From Cordylochernes scorpioides (Eukaryota > Arthropoda > Arachnida > Pseudoscorpiones > Chernetidae): 64,000 nt of DNA. The number at the start of each line of letters is the position of its first letter. Positions within the stretch are counted from its first letter, which is position 1. Where the stretch lies: contig CP092863.1 of the NCBI GenBank assembly GCA_030710605.1, forward strand, positions 115,076,680 through 115,140,679, given 5' to 3'. The position numbers and the translations under genes are program-made. Under the pieces are notes generated by a model, which saw only the letters and a program-made list of their open reading frames with translations, was not told where the DNA came from and made no database searches. Below are positions 11,651-21,411 of the stretch, one piece after another.

Positions 11651-12709
11651 ATTGGTAGAGATGCTAGTTCCGACCCAGTTGTCCTGAATCCCAACATCGA
11701 CATCCCCAAGTATGATGGAACGGAAGAACCTCGCCCATGGATTGAATCTCTTGAAGAAATTGGCTTCTTGTACCATTGGGCAGACTACATTATCTCTCGT
11801 TATGCCGCCATGAACATGACGGGAAGCGCTAAAACCTGGTTGAATTTACACAAAGCTAGTTTCACGAGCTGGGAAAATATTAAAATCCGCCTCATTCAGG
11901 ATTTTTCTTTGGACGCGAATAAAGAAGAACTTAGAATGAAGCTCAACAGAATGCAACACTGGAATGAACCAGCAATCAGGTTCGCGGAAGACATTCTAGT
12001 GTTGTGCAACAAGGTTGACCCCGCAATGGAAGAAGAAACAAAAATTGAACATGTTATTGGAGGACTGAAAAAAGAGTACTCATTCGCGCTCTACCTGAAC
12101 CCTCCTAAAACGACCGATGACCTTCTTGTCGTGTGCAAGAAAATGGATTATTTTGAAAAGAAGTATCGGGAACGTGTGGAGAAATCCAGAAACCTATATA
12201 ACGGTCCACGCTATTCTAGACCCCAACAACAATCGAGGTACGTGCCGCCGACTGCCGCACGAAACTACCAGACCACTTCCAGGCCCCAAGCCCCTGTTTC
12301 CAATAATTACAAGAACGACTCCCCTCCTACCCCCAGACAGTATCGAAACAACTTTCCCCAGCCCTCTACCCCTAGACGTCCTTATAATCCTAACTTTGTG
12401 CCGAAACCAAACCTTCAGAGAAACACTTACAATAAAAGCCAAGAAGTGAGCAAAAATAGGACGGAAGATGGAAGACCAATCTGCTTTAAATGTAACAAGC
12501 CAGGGCACGTGGCCCGTTATTGTAGGGTCAAGTTTATAAGAATCCTAGAAGAGGATCCAGCAGATACCCAAGAGAAGGTCGAAGAAAAATGCCAAATGAA
12601 TGAAACCTCAGAGAAATCAGGACCTCGGCTTTATGCTGATGTATGTCATAGCACACAGACAAATATTCCTACCCGGAATAGATATTCCGTGTTGGAAGAT
12701 TTAAACTAA
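11561..12709 (+). CDS. gag: Gag polyprotein of the gypsy element
   Basis: 382 residues from the ATG at 11561, which lies within the 5' LTR, to TAA at 12709. The middle has the Trp- and Leu-rich character of a retrotransposon capsid (residues about 50-210). A Pro/Arg/Asn-rich basic segment (about 220-300) precedes one CCHC zinc knuckle (Cys308, Cys311, His316, Cys321), which binds RNA during particle assembly. The last codons form a slippery heptamer directly before the stop, so Gag is probably the main product and Gag-Pol the frameshift product. The C-terminal tail of about 60 residues after the zinc knuckle is acidic. I see no damage. Confidence 0.93.
   Translation: MVETRSGKMQDPAQERIQAEESAKPQPGATIGRDASSDPVVLNPNIDIPKYDGTEEPRPWIESLEEIGFLYHWADYIISRYAAMNMTGSAKTWLNLHKASFTSWENIKIRLIQDFSLDANKEELRMKLNRMQHWNEPAIRFAEDILVLCNKVDPAMEEETKIEHVIGGLKKEYSFALYLNPPKTTDDLLVVCKKMDYFEKKYRERVEKSRNLYNGPRYSRPQQQSRYVPPTAARNYQTTSRPQAPVSNNYKNDSPPTPRQYRNNFPQPSTPRRPYNPNFVPKPNLQRNTYNKSQEVSKNRTEDGRPICFKCNKPGHVARYCRVKFIRILEEDPADTQEKVEEKCQMNETSEKSGPRLYADVCHSTQTNIPTRNRYSVLEDLN
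12700..12706 (+). promoter_or_regulatory. -1 ribosomal frameshift site TTTAAAC
   Basis: The heptamer reads T TTA AAC in the gag frame and is followed immediately by the gag TAA. The pol frame is -1 relative to gag and is open from 12682, just after a TAG at 12679-12681. U UUA AAC is a canonical eukaryotic -1 slippery sequence. A downstream pseudoknot was not tested. Confidence 0.8.
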
Positions 12710-15700
12710 GCGTCGCGCCTGAATCTGTCAATCAAAGCAAGTCGACCATAAACGGAATCAAGAAGTTGGACCCTAAATACAAATTAAAAATTAATGTGGA
12801 CAAGATAGGGACTTTTGAAGCTTTGGTTGATACAGGTGCTGACCTCTCAGTGGTCGACCTCAGAACGGCCCTCGATACAGGCCATGGTATAAGTAAACTC
12901 GCAAAAATTTGTGCAGGACCCGATGGAAAAAAATTGGACATGGTAGGAAGTATATTTTTAAATATAAAAATTGATGACGAAACATTATCACACAACTTTG
13001 TGATATTGAAAACGCATTTACGGACATTAATTCTTGGGAGAGATTTCCTTAAGAAAATGAACGCAAAAATAGATTGTAAGCAAGAAACTATAAAATATGA
13101 TTTGACGAATAATCATGACGAAATCAATTTTGAAATGTTGAAAATAAAGAGTGCCAAGGATTCCATTGTACCGGAATGTTCCATGAAATTGATCAAGGCA
13201 TTGGTAGAAACAGAGGATGGAGAATATATTATCGAAGAGAGCAGCAAAATGTTTCAAACAAATGGACTTCGTCTAGCAAGAAGCTTGATCAATGTTATAA
13301 ATAGGGAAACACACATCTGGATAACTAATCCGTATCCTCGACCGTTAAAAATAATGAAAAACCAAACATTGGCTTTTGGAAGTAGTCCAGCGAAAATAAA
13401 TGTGAGTCGAGAAAGAGAGGTAGAAAAGAACGAAGAACCTAGATTCCAAATAAACGAAAATCTTTCACCAAAGGAACAGAAGGAGTTAAAACAAGTTTTA
13501 GAAAGGTATGGAGATCTTTTTTCATCGAGATTAGGGAGAACCAATTTGGCAAAACATCGGATAGACACAGAAGACGCGAAGCCAATTAAACACAAGCCTT
13601 ACCGGGTAAGTGCTAAAGAACGAGATATTATAAAAGAGCAAATTGACGAGATGCTTACAGAAGGCATAATTAGGCCATCTTCTAGCCCCTGGTCTTTTCC
13701 AGTTATATTGGTCAAGAAGCGAGATGGTAAATACAGATTTTGTGTGGACTACAGAAAACTGAATAATGTGACGGTAAAAGATGTCTATCCGATCCCTAGA
13801 ATAGACGAAGTTATGGATACTCTCCAAGGATCTACACACTTCTCAGCAATAGACCTCAGATCTGGATATTGGCAAGTTGAAGTCGAAGAAAGAGACAAAG
13901 AGAAAACAGCTTTCACTACAGCGCATGGATTATATGAATTCAACGTGATGCCTTTTGGACTTTGTAACGCGCCTGCTACCTTTGAGAGAAATATGGAGAA
14001 TATGCTTGGAAATCTGAGATGGCAAATTTGTTTGTGTTATCTGGATGATGTTATCATATATAGCCCGGATTTTCCAACGCACCTCAAAAGACTTGAAGCT
14101 GTTTTTAGATGTTTTCGTGAATCTAATTTAAGGTTAAACGACAAAAAATGCCGATTTGCTTTTGAAGAATTGGAGATTCTCGGCTATATAACGAGCAAAC
14201 ATGGTATAAAACCCGCGGAACATAACATCAAAGCTGTCAGAAATTTTCCTCGGCCCAAAAAGGTCAAAGAAGTACAATCCTTTTTGGGAATGTGTTCATA
14301 TTATAGAAAATTTATCAAAGACTTTTCAAAAATTGCTGACCCTTTGACCAACCTTATAAAAAAAAGTGTATCATTTACCTGGACAGAAAGACAAGAGGAA
14401 GCGTTTCAAACCCTAAAAACAGCACTATTAAGTCCACCAATTTTAGGTCACTTCAATCCAAATGCACCTACTTATGTTCATACTGATGCGTCCAACATCG
14501 GCATAGGTGCAACACTTGTCCAAGACATCGGTGGTGAAGAGAAGGTGATCTCATATTTGAGTCGTACCCTAAGTAAAGCGGAGCAAAATTATTCAACCAC
14601 TGAAAAAGAATGTCTGGCCGTTGTCTGGTCAATGTCAAAATTACGACCCTACCTTTATGGAAGACACTTTAAAATAGTAACAGACCATCACGCCTTATGC
14701 TGGCTCAAAAACTTGAAGGATCCAACAGGTCGATTGGCAAGATGGGCATTGAAAATTCAAGAATATGACTTCGATATAATACATAAATCGGGAAAGAAGC
14801 ATCTGGACGCCGATGGCTTATCTAGGGGGCCCTTACCAGAAACTGATTGGGATGAGGATTTTGAAAGGCTATTTTTAAATCAAATAACAGACGAAGAGGA
14901 TAAATTTATCGAAAGTGTTAAGAAAAACCTTAATGGAAGCAGGCGATCAATTGCGCAAAACTTTAAAGAAGAAGATGGATGCCTCTTTAAGAAAAACCCG
15001 AACCCTGAAGGCAGGGCGTGGTTGCTTGTGGTTCCAGAGAATAAAAAGAGAGAAATTATGAAAGAATATCACAATCATATGTCGAATGGCCATCTGGGCG
15101 TCGCCAGAACCATGTACCGAATAAAGAGTAAATACTTTTGGCCATCCATGCTAAAGGATGTCTCAGAATTCGTTAAGACGTGTCACCTTTGCCAAAGTAG
15201 GAAAGGCTCAAACCAATTACCTTCTGGACTACTACAGCCCATCCCCCCAGCCAACTTTCCTTTCGAAAGAATTGGAATTGACTTTGTTGGTCCACTACCA
15301 TCTACGAAAAACAGGAAAAAATGGATAATCGTGCTGTCGGACTACTACACTAGATATGCAGAAACAAGAGCAGTCTCGGAAGCAACAGTGAAAGAAGTTT
15401 CTAAATTTCTAGTAGAGGATATTTTTCTTCGGCACGGAGCCCCACAATATCTTATTAGTGACAGAGGCTCTCAATTTACCAGTAATTTAATGAAAGAGGT
15501 GATGAAAACGTGCAAGATTAAACATTGCTTCACAACGAGCTATCATCCCCAGACTAATGGATTGACAGAGCGGTTAAATAGAACATTGATCAATATGCTC
15601 AGTATGTATGTGAACACTGATCAGAAAAATTGGGACGAAATACTCCCATTCATCACTCACGCTTACAATACTACAATTCAGGAAACCACAGGATATTCTC

Positions 15701-16173
15701 CCTTTTTCCTGATGTTTGGAAGAGAACCCACGTCTCTTTTGGACGACAGGAATATCTCGGTGGACATTGACAAAGATGATTATGATGAATACATAAAACA
15801 TCACTTAGACAAAATAAACAGAACAAGAAAATTAGTTATTAACAACACAATAAAGACTCAAGAAAGAATGAAAAAGAACTATGACAAGAAACACATGGAA
15901 AGAAGCTACGAACCAGGAGAATTAGTAGCAGTTTGGACACCAATTAGGAAAATAGGAAAGTGTGAGAAACTACTGAGAAAATATTTTGGCCCATATAGAA
16001 TATTAAAGAAGCTGTCCAACGTAAATTACTTAATTGAACCAAAAGATAATCCTGGCCAAGACCCATTGATTGTCCATGTCTCAAGAATCAAACCCTATTT
16101 TGAAAGAATTGATGAGGTCAATCACGAGGACGTGACGACCTCTGGAGAGGGGGAAGTGTTACATCATGATTAA
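12706..16173 (+). CDS. pol: Pol polyprotein (protease, reverse transcriptase, RNase H, integrase)
   Basis: Read by -1 frameshift from gag. There is no ATG near the start, and TTG 12766 is used below only for numbering. Aspartic protease: DTGAD at 22-26. Reverse transcriptase: RFCVDYRKLN near 330 and catalytic YLDD at 425-428. RNase H: Asp574, Glu613/Glu615 and Asp640. Integrase: zinc-binding His769/His771, His776, Cys806 and Cys809; catalytic Asp839, Asp899 and Glu935, with exactly 35 residues between the last two; and a C-terminal GPY/F-type module (KYFGPYRI, then IVHVSRIKPY). There is no chromodomain and no env. The order protease-RT-RNaseH-integrase defines Ty3/gypsy. The stop TAA (16171-16173) lies inside the 3' LTR. 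The reading frame is intact. Confidence 0.95.
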   Translation, partial: LSVAPESVNQSKSTINGIKKLDPKYKLKINVDKIGTFEALVDTGADLSVVDLRTALDTGHGISKLAKICAGPDGKKLDMVGSIFLNIKIDDETLSHNFVILKTHLRTLILGRDFLKKMNAKIDCKQETIKYDLTNNHDEINFEMLKIKSAKDSIVPECSMKLIKALVETEDGEYIIEESSKMFQTNGLRLARSLINVINRETHIWITNPYPRPLKIMKNQTLAFGSSPAKINVSREREVEKNEEPRFQINENLSPKEQKELKQVLERYGDLFSSRLGRTNLAKHRIDTEDAKPIKHKPYRVSAKERDIIKEQIDEMLTEGIIRPSSSPWSFPVILVKKRDGKYRFCVDYRKLNNVTVKDVYPIPRIDEVMDTLQGSTHFSAIDLRSGYWQVEVEERDKEKTAFTTAHGLYEFNVMPFGLCNAPATFERNMENMLGNLRWQICLCYLDDVIIYSPDFPTHLKRLEAVFRCFRESNLRLNDKKCRFAFEELEILGYITSKHGIKPAEHNIKAVRNFPRPKKVKEVQSFLGMCSYYRKFIKDFSKIADPLTNLIKKSVSFTWTERQEEAFQTLKTALLSPPILGHFNPNAPTYVHTDASNIGIGATLVQDIGGEEKVISYLSRTLSKAEQNYSTTEKECLAVVWSMSKLRPYLYGRHFKIVTDHHALCWLKNLKDPTGRLARWALKIQEYDFDIIHKSGKKHLDADGLSRGPLPETDWDEDFERLFLNQITDEEDKFIESVKKNLNGSRRSIAQNFKEEDGCLFKKNPNPEGRAWLLVVPENKKREIMKEYHNHMSNGHLGVARTMYRIKSKYFWPSMLKDVSEFVKTCHLCQSRKGSNQLPSGLLQPIPPANFPFERIGIDFVGPLPSTKNRKKWIIVLSDYYTRYAETRAVSEATVKEVSKFLVEDIFLRHGAPQYLISDRGSQFTSNLMKEVMKTCKIKHCFTTSYHPQTNGLTERLNRTLINMLSMYVNTDQKNWDEILPFITHAYNTTIQETTGYSPFFLMFGREPTSLLDDRNISVDIDKDDYDEYIKHHLDKINRTRKLVINNTIKTQERMKKNYDKKHMERSYEPGELVAVWTPIRKIGKCEKLLRKYFGPYRILKKLSNVNYLIEPKDNPGQDPLIVHVSRIKPYFERIDEVNHEDVTTSGEGEVLHHD
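16144..16156 (+). promoter_or_regulatory. Polypurine tract
   Basis: GGAGAGGGGGAAG directly abuts the TG of the 3' LTR, the position expected for the plus-strand primer. Confidence 0.85.
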
Positions 16174-16496
16174 TGGCGTATTTCTTATATTAGTTTTAAT
16201 ATATTTGAAATTTAAATTATATATTTATTTATTTTTATATAAAATATTCTATGATATTTATTTAAAACAGATTATTAATTTATCATAATTTGTATTTAGG
16301 TACACTGTGACTTCACTGCTCTCTTTGATGTGAGAAAATAAAAAAAGGATTCTGGTGGCTACTTAAAGAAGACTTATCTCGTTATTCCCTTTTATAAATT
16401 TCTAGGATGGTTGAAACACGCTCTGGTAAGATGCAGGACCCAGCACAGGAGAGAATCCAGGCTGAAGAGTCTGCCAAACCGCAACCTGGTGCAACA
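16157..16496 (+). repeat. 3' LTR of the gypsy element
   Basis: Matches the 5' LTR base for base as far as I can read. It carries AATAAA at 16337-16342. The pol stop codon is in its first 17 bases. Confidence 0.95.
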
Positions 16497-16500
16497 ATAT

Positions 16501-17640
16501 TTAAATATATATATACTAGACGAATGGCCCGGGCAACGCCCGGGTTTTACCCGAGTGCGTATATATTTTAAAAACGTTTTAATTCAAATACTATTCGTTA
16601 CAATTATAAATTGGCGCCATGGATGTCACTCTTGTGAAACGTCCCGTTCCAAACTGTGTGTTTTTAAAATGTTTTAATTAAAATACTATTTGTTACAATT
16701 ATAAATTGGCGCCGTGGATGTCTCTCTTGTGAAACGTCCCGCCCCAAACTGTGTGTGTCTTGAAAATATAAAAATAAAAATGTGAATTTTCATAAAGATT
16801 TCATCATGTCGATTTTTTTTTTTTGCATTTCACCTACTAAATCGATAGAGATAATTAGATTTGCAACATGAACTTAGGTATATTGACTAAATAGAAAACT
16901 GCATAGTAATAAAGATCATTTTTTAAAGGCACCATATCGTTTTTTTTCAATAAAATCGAAACAAAAATTAACGATAAATAACGATAATTGCCTTAAAAAG
17001 AAATTGCCTTAAAAAAAAGAAACATTCGCGGTGATTTTGTCTTGCATTCGTTTATACAATTATTATATACGAATGACCCGGGCAACGCCCGGGTTTTACC
17101 CGATTAAATGCTTTTATTCAAATACTATTCGTTACAATTATAAATTGGCGCCGTGGATGTCTCTCTTGTGAAACGTCCCGCCCCAAACTGTGTGTGTCTT
17201 GAAAATATAAAAATAAAAATGTGAATTTTCATAAAGATTTCATCATGTCGATTTTTTTTTTTGCATTTCACCTACTAAATCGATAGAGATAATTACATTT
17301 GCAACATGAACTTAGGTATATTGACTAAATAGAAAACTGCATAGTAATAAAGATCATTTTTTAAAGGCACCATATCGTTTTTTTTCAATAAAATCGAAAC
17401 AAAAATTAACGATAAATAACGATAATTGCCTTAAAAAGAAATTGCCTTAAAAAAAAGAAACATTCGCGGTGATTTTGTCTTGCATTCGTTTATACAATTA
17501 TTATATACGAATGACCCGGGCAACGCCCGGGTTTTACCCGATTAAATGCTTTTATTCAAATACTATTCGTTACAATTATAAATTGGCGCCGTGGATGTCA
17601 TTCTTGTATAATATATAAATGAGTTTTAAAAATTGTAAAA
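16501..17640 (-). mobile_element. Helitron 3' ends in tandem
   Basis: On the minus strand a GC hairpin (CCCGGGCGTTGCCCGGG type) sits about 10 nt before CTAG at 16516-16519, the hallmark of a Helitron 3' terminus. The unit GAATGACCCGGGCAACGCCC recurs near 17073 and 17509, defining repeats of about 437 bp that share TTGGCGCCGTGGATGTC and AACGTCCCGCCCCAAACTG blocks. No Rep/helicase coding is present, so these are non-autonomous. The gypsy element landed about 16 bp outside this terminus. Confidence 0.75.
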
Positions 17641-17648
17641 AAAAAAAA

Positions 17649-17719
17649 TGCATCGGCCGGGAATCGAACCCGGGCCGCCCGCGTGGCAGGCGAGCATTCT
17701 ACCACTGAACCACCGATGG
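17649..17719 (-). tRNA. tRNA-Gly(GCC)-like gene
   Basis: A 71-nt cloverleaf on the minus strand has A-box TGGTTCAGTGG, anticodon loop with GCC, and B-box GGTTCGATTCC, all standard for animal tRNA-Gly(GCC). The one flaw is base 1: the first acceptor position reads C against C72, where G1-C72 is expected; the other six acceptor pairs form. A T-run expected for Pol III termination is present just beyond the 3' end as an A-run on the plus strand. It could be a functional gene with an odd first pair, or a recent pseudogene. Confidence 0.85.
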
Positions 17720-17789
17720 TTATGAAAAATCCCATCCGTGAGCTTAAGACAGACAGAATAAGGCAAATATATAAGTAGATTTCTTATTA

Positions 17790-18140
17790 TAAATTAATCT
17801 GTGTGTATTTGTTCCATTGTTATGCAAATTTTGTTCGATACATAGATACAATACCCTCCCGTTTCCAAAATAACCTTACTAGGTACCGCTCAAAAAGAGC
17901 AACCAAGTTATGCTATTTCCAACAAAGAAAGTGTCCAATACTGGGAGGGTTCATTACTGATGAGCCAGGCCCTCTCATCAATTTATCATTGCATTGTGAG
18001 GCCAGTAGATAATTGTTTAATTTCAAAAATAATTATACGCGTCTAAAAAAGTTTCAATTTCTTATAAGACAAACATTCTACTGTCCTTACTACGGTCAAA
18101 AATATTGGGAGGGCTTAGCTCATCAGTATGAATCCAATTT
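17790..18140. repeat. Fold-back family B copy interrupted by a LINE tail
   Basis: Family B blocks (CTGGGAGGGTTCATTACTGA, TTCTACTGTCCTTACTAC, ATACGCGTCTA) surround a minus-strand LINE 3' tail at 17868-17925 (TGCTCTTTTTGAGC hairpin and CCTAGTAAGGTTATTTT). The tail matches that of the LINE ending near 20790. Confidence 0.65.
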
Positions 18141-18763
18141 CTATGTAAAAGCTAATATTCATAGTTTGCTTAAATAACATAACTAATATTCCATACTTCA
18201 GTGACGAATTTATAAACAGAAACGTCTAATACAGTATTGGAGCTCTAAAAATGACCTTAACTCTATATATATTTAATATTCCTTTACTTAGGGGGGGGGG
18301 GGGGAAAGGGAATTAGGAAAATAATTCACACGCAGACGGTGAGAATTGTATGTTATGCAAATTTTAACAGCAGAAGAAAATTTTAATTAAGAGCAGACGC
18401 GTATATTGGCATCCAAGATGGCGTCTAATATAGCGGTTCCACGCGCGCAGGTGACTAACTGCGTCCATTTGGGCCCCTCCATAAACATTCTTGTTTAGCA
18501 AGCAAAATATTCCTCAAAGCATAAATGGCAGACCATTTGTCAGGCCCTTCATTTTAAGAGGTCCTATGACGTCTCTTTTTAGCGGTTGACTTAGTCCTTG
18601 GCTGGTCAATAGTCCTATTTGAATATTCTTTTAAAAAATAATCACTGATTAGTGAGGAATTTTATTAATAAAATCGGATTGAGATATAGAATTTTAAAGA
18701 AATATATTTACGTGATTTGTTCCCCCCGAATATACAACTCTACATATGTAAATACGGACAAAT
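18141..18763. other. No gene; G14 tract and YY1-like motif
   Basis: A run of about 14 G lies at 18291-18304. The patch 18400-18600 is GC-richer and contains CCAAGATGGCG (18413-18423), a YY1/Pho-type core. No open frame supports a gene. Confidence 0.4.
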
Positions 18764-18775
18764 ATGTTAAACAAA

Positions 18776-18975
18776 TTATATTATGATGCGCGCCATCTGT
18801 TATGAATATTCGAAACTATTAAAGACGCGTATGATTCTTTTGAAAATAAAACCGCTGGGAGGGTTCACCACTGATGAGCCAGGCCCTCCCTTTAATTTTT
18901 CCATTGCAGTAAGGGCAGTAGAAATTGTTTAATTTTCAAAAGAATCATACGCGTCTATAATAGTTTCGAATATTC
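18776..18975. mobile_element. Fold-back family B, copy with 12-bp target duplication
   Basis: ATGTTAAACAAA flanks both sides (18764-18775 and 18976-18987). The outer arms (GAATATTCGAAACTATTA and the inverse GAATATTCAT end) are inverted, and one side carries an extra tail (TGATGCGCGCCATCTG). CTGATGA sits near the centre and GAAA lies about 45 nt further out. Non-coding. Confidence 0.8.
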
Positions 18976-19046
18976 ATGTTAAACAAAGTTTATGTATATA
19001 ATTTTTATGTTTTCAATATATATATTTTAAATTTATTTACAAAAGT

Positions 19047-19150
19047 CTGGGTGCTGCGCTACCAGGAGTATAGGAGCTCCATCTATGCTTCTTTTCTTCC
19101 TGTGGTGAATCTGTATAAGACCGGTGGTCTTAATAAAGCTTTGTGTGTGT
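19047..19150 (+). repeat. LINE 3' tail, family L1 (hairpin plus AATAAA)
   Basis: Ends with AAGACCGGTGGTCTT (a perfect hairpin) and AATAAAGC. The same tail occurs at 38697-38812 (+), 39416-39480 (-), 55405-55470 (-) and 61357-61500 (-). Read as 5'-truncated LINE copies. Confidence 0.75.
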
Positions 19151-19202
19151 GTAATTTACAAAAGTCTCTTTTATTTTTAATCTCTTATTTATTACTCGAT
19201 AT

Positions 19203-20618
19203 TTGCAGATACGTGTGACAATTTACACATGTATATATTTCAACCATATTCTCGAATCACTAACCAGCACTTTTAATGCCTCATTGAAACTCGCATACTT
19301 CCCGAACAACTGGAAAACATCGATTATTTGTCCCATACTAAAACAAAGTAAATCAAAATACGACCCAGCAAGTTATAGACCCATTTCCCTCCTACCTGTC
19401 ACCTCCAAACTATTTGAAAGAATAATTTTAAGAAGAATAAAAAAAGCACTCAGCGACGAACATCCCCTCAGGCCCGAACAATTCGGGTTCCAGCCAAAAC
19501 ACTCAACCCTTCATCAACTTGTGGTCGTCACGGAGAAGATAAGAAAGGCTATGGAATCAAAACAATTAACAGGAGGCATCTTCTTTGACATCTCCAAGGC
19601 ATTTGACAAAGTTTGGCACGAGGCCCTCCTATATAAAATGGCAAAAAAGAACCTACCTGGAGACATCATCCGAATGACAAAAAGCTTCCTCTGTGACAGA
19701 AACTTTAGAGTAAAAGTCAAAGATGTTCTGTCAACCCCAAGGAAAATTCGAGCAGGAGTCCCTCAAGGGTCAGTCATCGGCCCCACCTTCTTCAATATTT
19801 TTATCGATGACTACCCATGCCCCGATGGAATGTCCCTACATCTATACGCAGACGATGCCGCAACTCTAGTCTCAGCCTTCAACCTCGATACCATCTATCT
19901 CAAACTTCAAGAAGCACTGGTATTCGTTAATATTTGGTGCGACGAATGGCGGGTTAAATTGAACCCACAAAAAACCGAAGCTATACTCTTCTCAGACAAA
20001 AGACTAAAAGTGAAGAAGCCCTTGGAAGACCTAGGCTACCCTGATGAACCCATAAAATGGAAGGACAGCGTCCGCTACCTGGGCGTCATCCTTGATCAAC
20101 ACCTGACCTTCCAAGAACACGTGCAAAACCGAATAAACCTCGCAAAAGCAGCCCAGCACCGACTAGCACTATTTTTAGGGAACAAGAGCAAACTGTCCCT
20201 ACACTGCAAACGTACCATATACACGTCTATTATAAGACCAATCCTAACCTACGGCCACCCAGTCTTCATAACCGCAAACAAAACTACACTGAAAAAATTC
20301 GAAAGTTTCGAAAACCAGGTATTAAAGAAAATAATAGGTGCCCCATGGTTCGTCAGAAGTAGTATCATCAGAAAGGACCTCAATTTAGAAAATATAAATG
20401 ATTTTATAATAAAACAAGCTTTCAACTTTTACGATAAATCTGAAAATCTCGAAAATATTACATTCAGAGAAGCCTGTAACTACAAACAAGAACTGAAGAG
20501 AAGGAAACCAAAGCCAAGGCAACTCCTATATCGATTGAGAACAAATGTAGAAAAATGGAAAAATCTTAAGAAAAAACACGTTAAAGAAAAAAATAATAAT
20601 AATAAAAATAAAAAATAA
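19203..20618 (+). pseudogene. LINE ORF2 reverse transcriptase, 5'-truncated
   Basis: Recognisable coding begins about 19230 (the first Met is not the native start) and stays open to TAA 20618. Reverse transcriptase signatures are SYRPISLLP, FFDISKAFDKVW (motif A), AGVPQGSVIGP (motif B) and YADD at residues 215-218 (motif C), followed by thumb and C-terminal sequence (YLGVILDQHLTF, SIIRPILTYG). These are typical of the Jockey/CR1 group of non-LTR elements. The endonuclease and N-terminus are missing, as usual for truncated insertions. The frame itself is intact, so the copy is young. The C-terminus ends in a Lys/Asn-rich low-complexity tail. Confidence 0.9.
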
Positions 20619-20800
20619 CAGAACATATTAGAAAAGAGAACACACCGATTTAAAGACCGCGCGCCAGGCCCTAACCTTGTAGAGATGTGAATACCCTGTC
20701 AATGTGAAGAACGTGTACATATAATTCATTGTTAATATCATAAGCTAGGTTGCTCTTTTTGAGCGACACCTAATAAAGTTATTTTTGAACTGGAACTGGA
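20619..20800 (+). repeat. 3' UTR and tail of the LINE (family L3)
   Basis: The tail carries the hairpin TTGCTCTTTTTGAGCGA, then CACCTAATAAAG, and ends in short GAACTG repeats. Related tails are at 17868-17925 (-) and 26150-26210 (+). Confidence 0.75.
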
Positions 20801-20827
20801 ATGTATATATTTATATATTTACATGTG

Positions 20828-21247
20828 AAAAAAATAGTACAAATGTGATATTGTACTGGGATAAGGTGCATAAATTATGAAAAAAAGGCATCTCCTTATC
20901 GTGCAACTGAAAGTTGCTGATGGATTGCGCCATCTATCGGAATAAATATCAATTTTCGACAATTCTGGAATAATAAAAAATTAACGAGAATAGTTGATAT
21001 TGTCACGTGGAAAATTAGGGAAGACCAACTTCGGGATGAGACAACAATTTATTTCAGGCAAGAACAAACTATAAGTGATGAACAATAGATAAGCAAAAGA
21101 GGGAAGTGTACAGAGTATAGCAAAATATAAACATAAAAAATAATACTCTGCTAATAAAATAATGAATACTATGTTACAATATTTATTCCGATAGATGGCG
21201 CAAGCCATCAGCAACTTTCAGTTGCACGATAAGGAGATGTCGTTTTC
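20828..21247. mobile_element. Fold-back family C with 13-bp target duplication and nested solo LTR
   Basis: ATATTTACATGTG flanks both sides (20815-20827 and 21248-21260). The arms (GGCATCTCCTTATCGTGCAA inward, and its inverse) face each other. The left side alone carries a tail containing GTGATATTGTACTGGGATAA. A 178-bp insertion splits the right arm at 21001-21178. No coding. Confidence 0.85.
21001..21178 (-). mobile_element. Solo LTR, 178 bp
   Basis: Bounded by TG...CA and flanked by ATAT on both sides (20997-21000 and 21179-21182). Uninterrupted relatives read GTTGATATTTATTCC, so one ATAT is the target. Read on the minus strand it starts TGTAACATAG, has AATAAA and ends CACGTGACA. It is probably a gypsy-type solo LTR. 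Confidence 0.8.
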
Positions 21248-21310
21248 ATATTTACATGTGTATATTTAGGAAATCATGTATGTATATAAGTAGAACTAGG
21301 ATTCAAAATT

Positions 21311-21352
21311 CCCGACTGAGGAGAGAGACAGCCAGTCACTGAAACGTCGAGA
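21311..21352 (+). ncRNA. Hammerhead-like motif (CUGAGGA core), family K
   Basis: CTGAGGA (21316-21322) fits CUGANGA. A GAC/GTC stem with loop AGCCA forms the middle of stem II, followed by GAAA (21341-21344) and CGTC. Stem I is weak here. A relative lies on the minus strand at 25549-25592. Activity is uncertain. Confidence 0.5.
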
Positions 21353-21411
21353 GTTAAATAAACCATTGGTTGATGTGCCAGCTGTGTTTTTTACCAAACC
21401 AACTTACAACG

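Larger units (their letters stand above)
11311..16496 (+). mobile_element. Intact Ty3/gypsy LTR retrotransposon
   Basis: The 5' LTR (11311-11650) and 3' LTR (16157-16496) are each 340 bp. They begin TGTTAC, end CAACA and show no difference that I can find. ATAT directly precedes (11307-11310) and follows (16497-16500) the element, giving a 4-bp target duplication. A TGG two bases after the 5' LTR could open a primer-binding site, but I cannot name the tRNA. A polypurine tract, GGAGAGGGGGAAG, abuts the 3' LTR at 16144-16156. Gag and pol are uninterrupted, and there is no env. Identical LTRs imply a very recent insertion. Confidence 0.97.
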
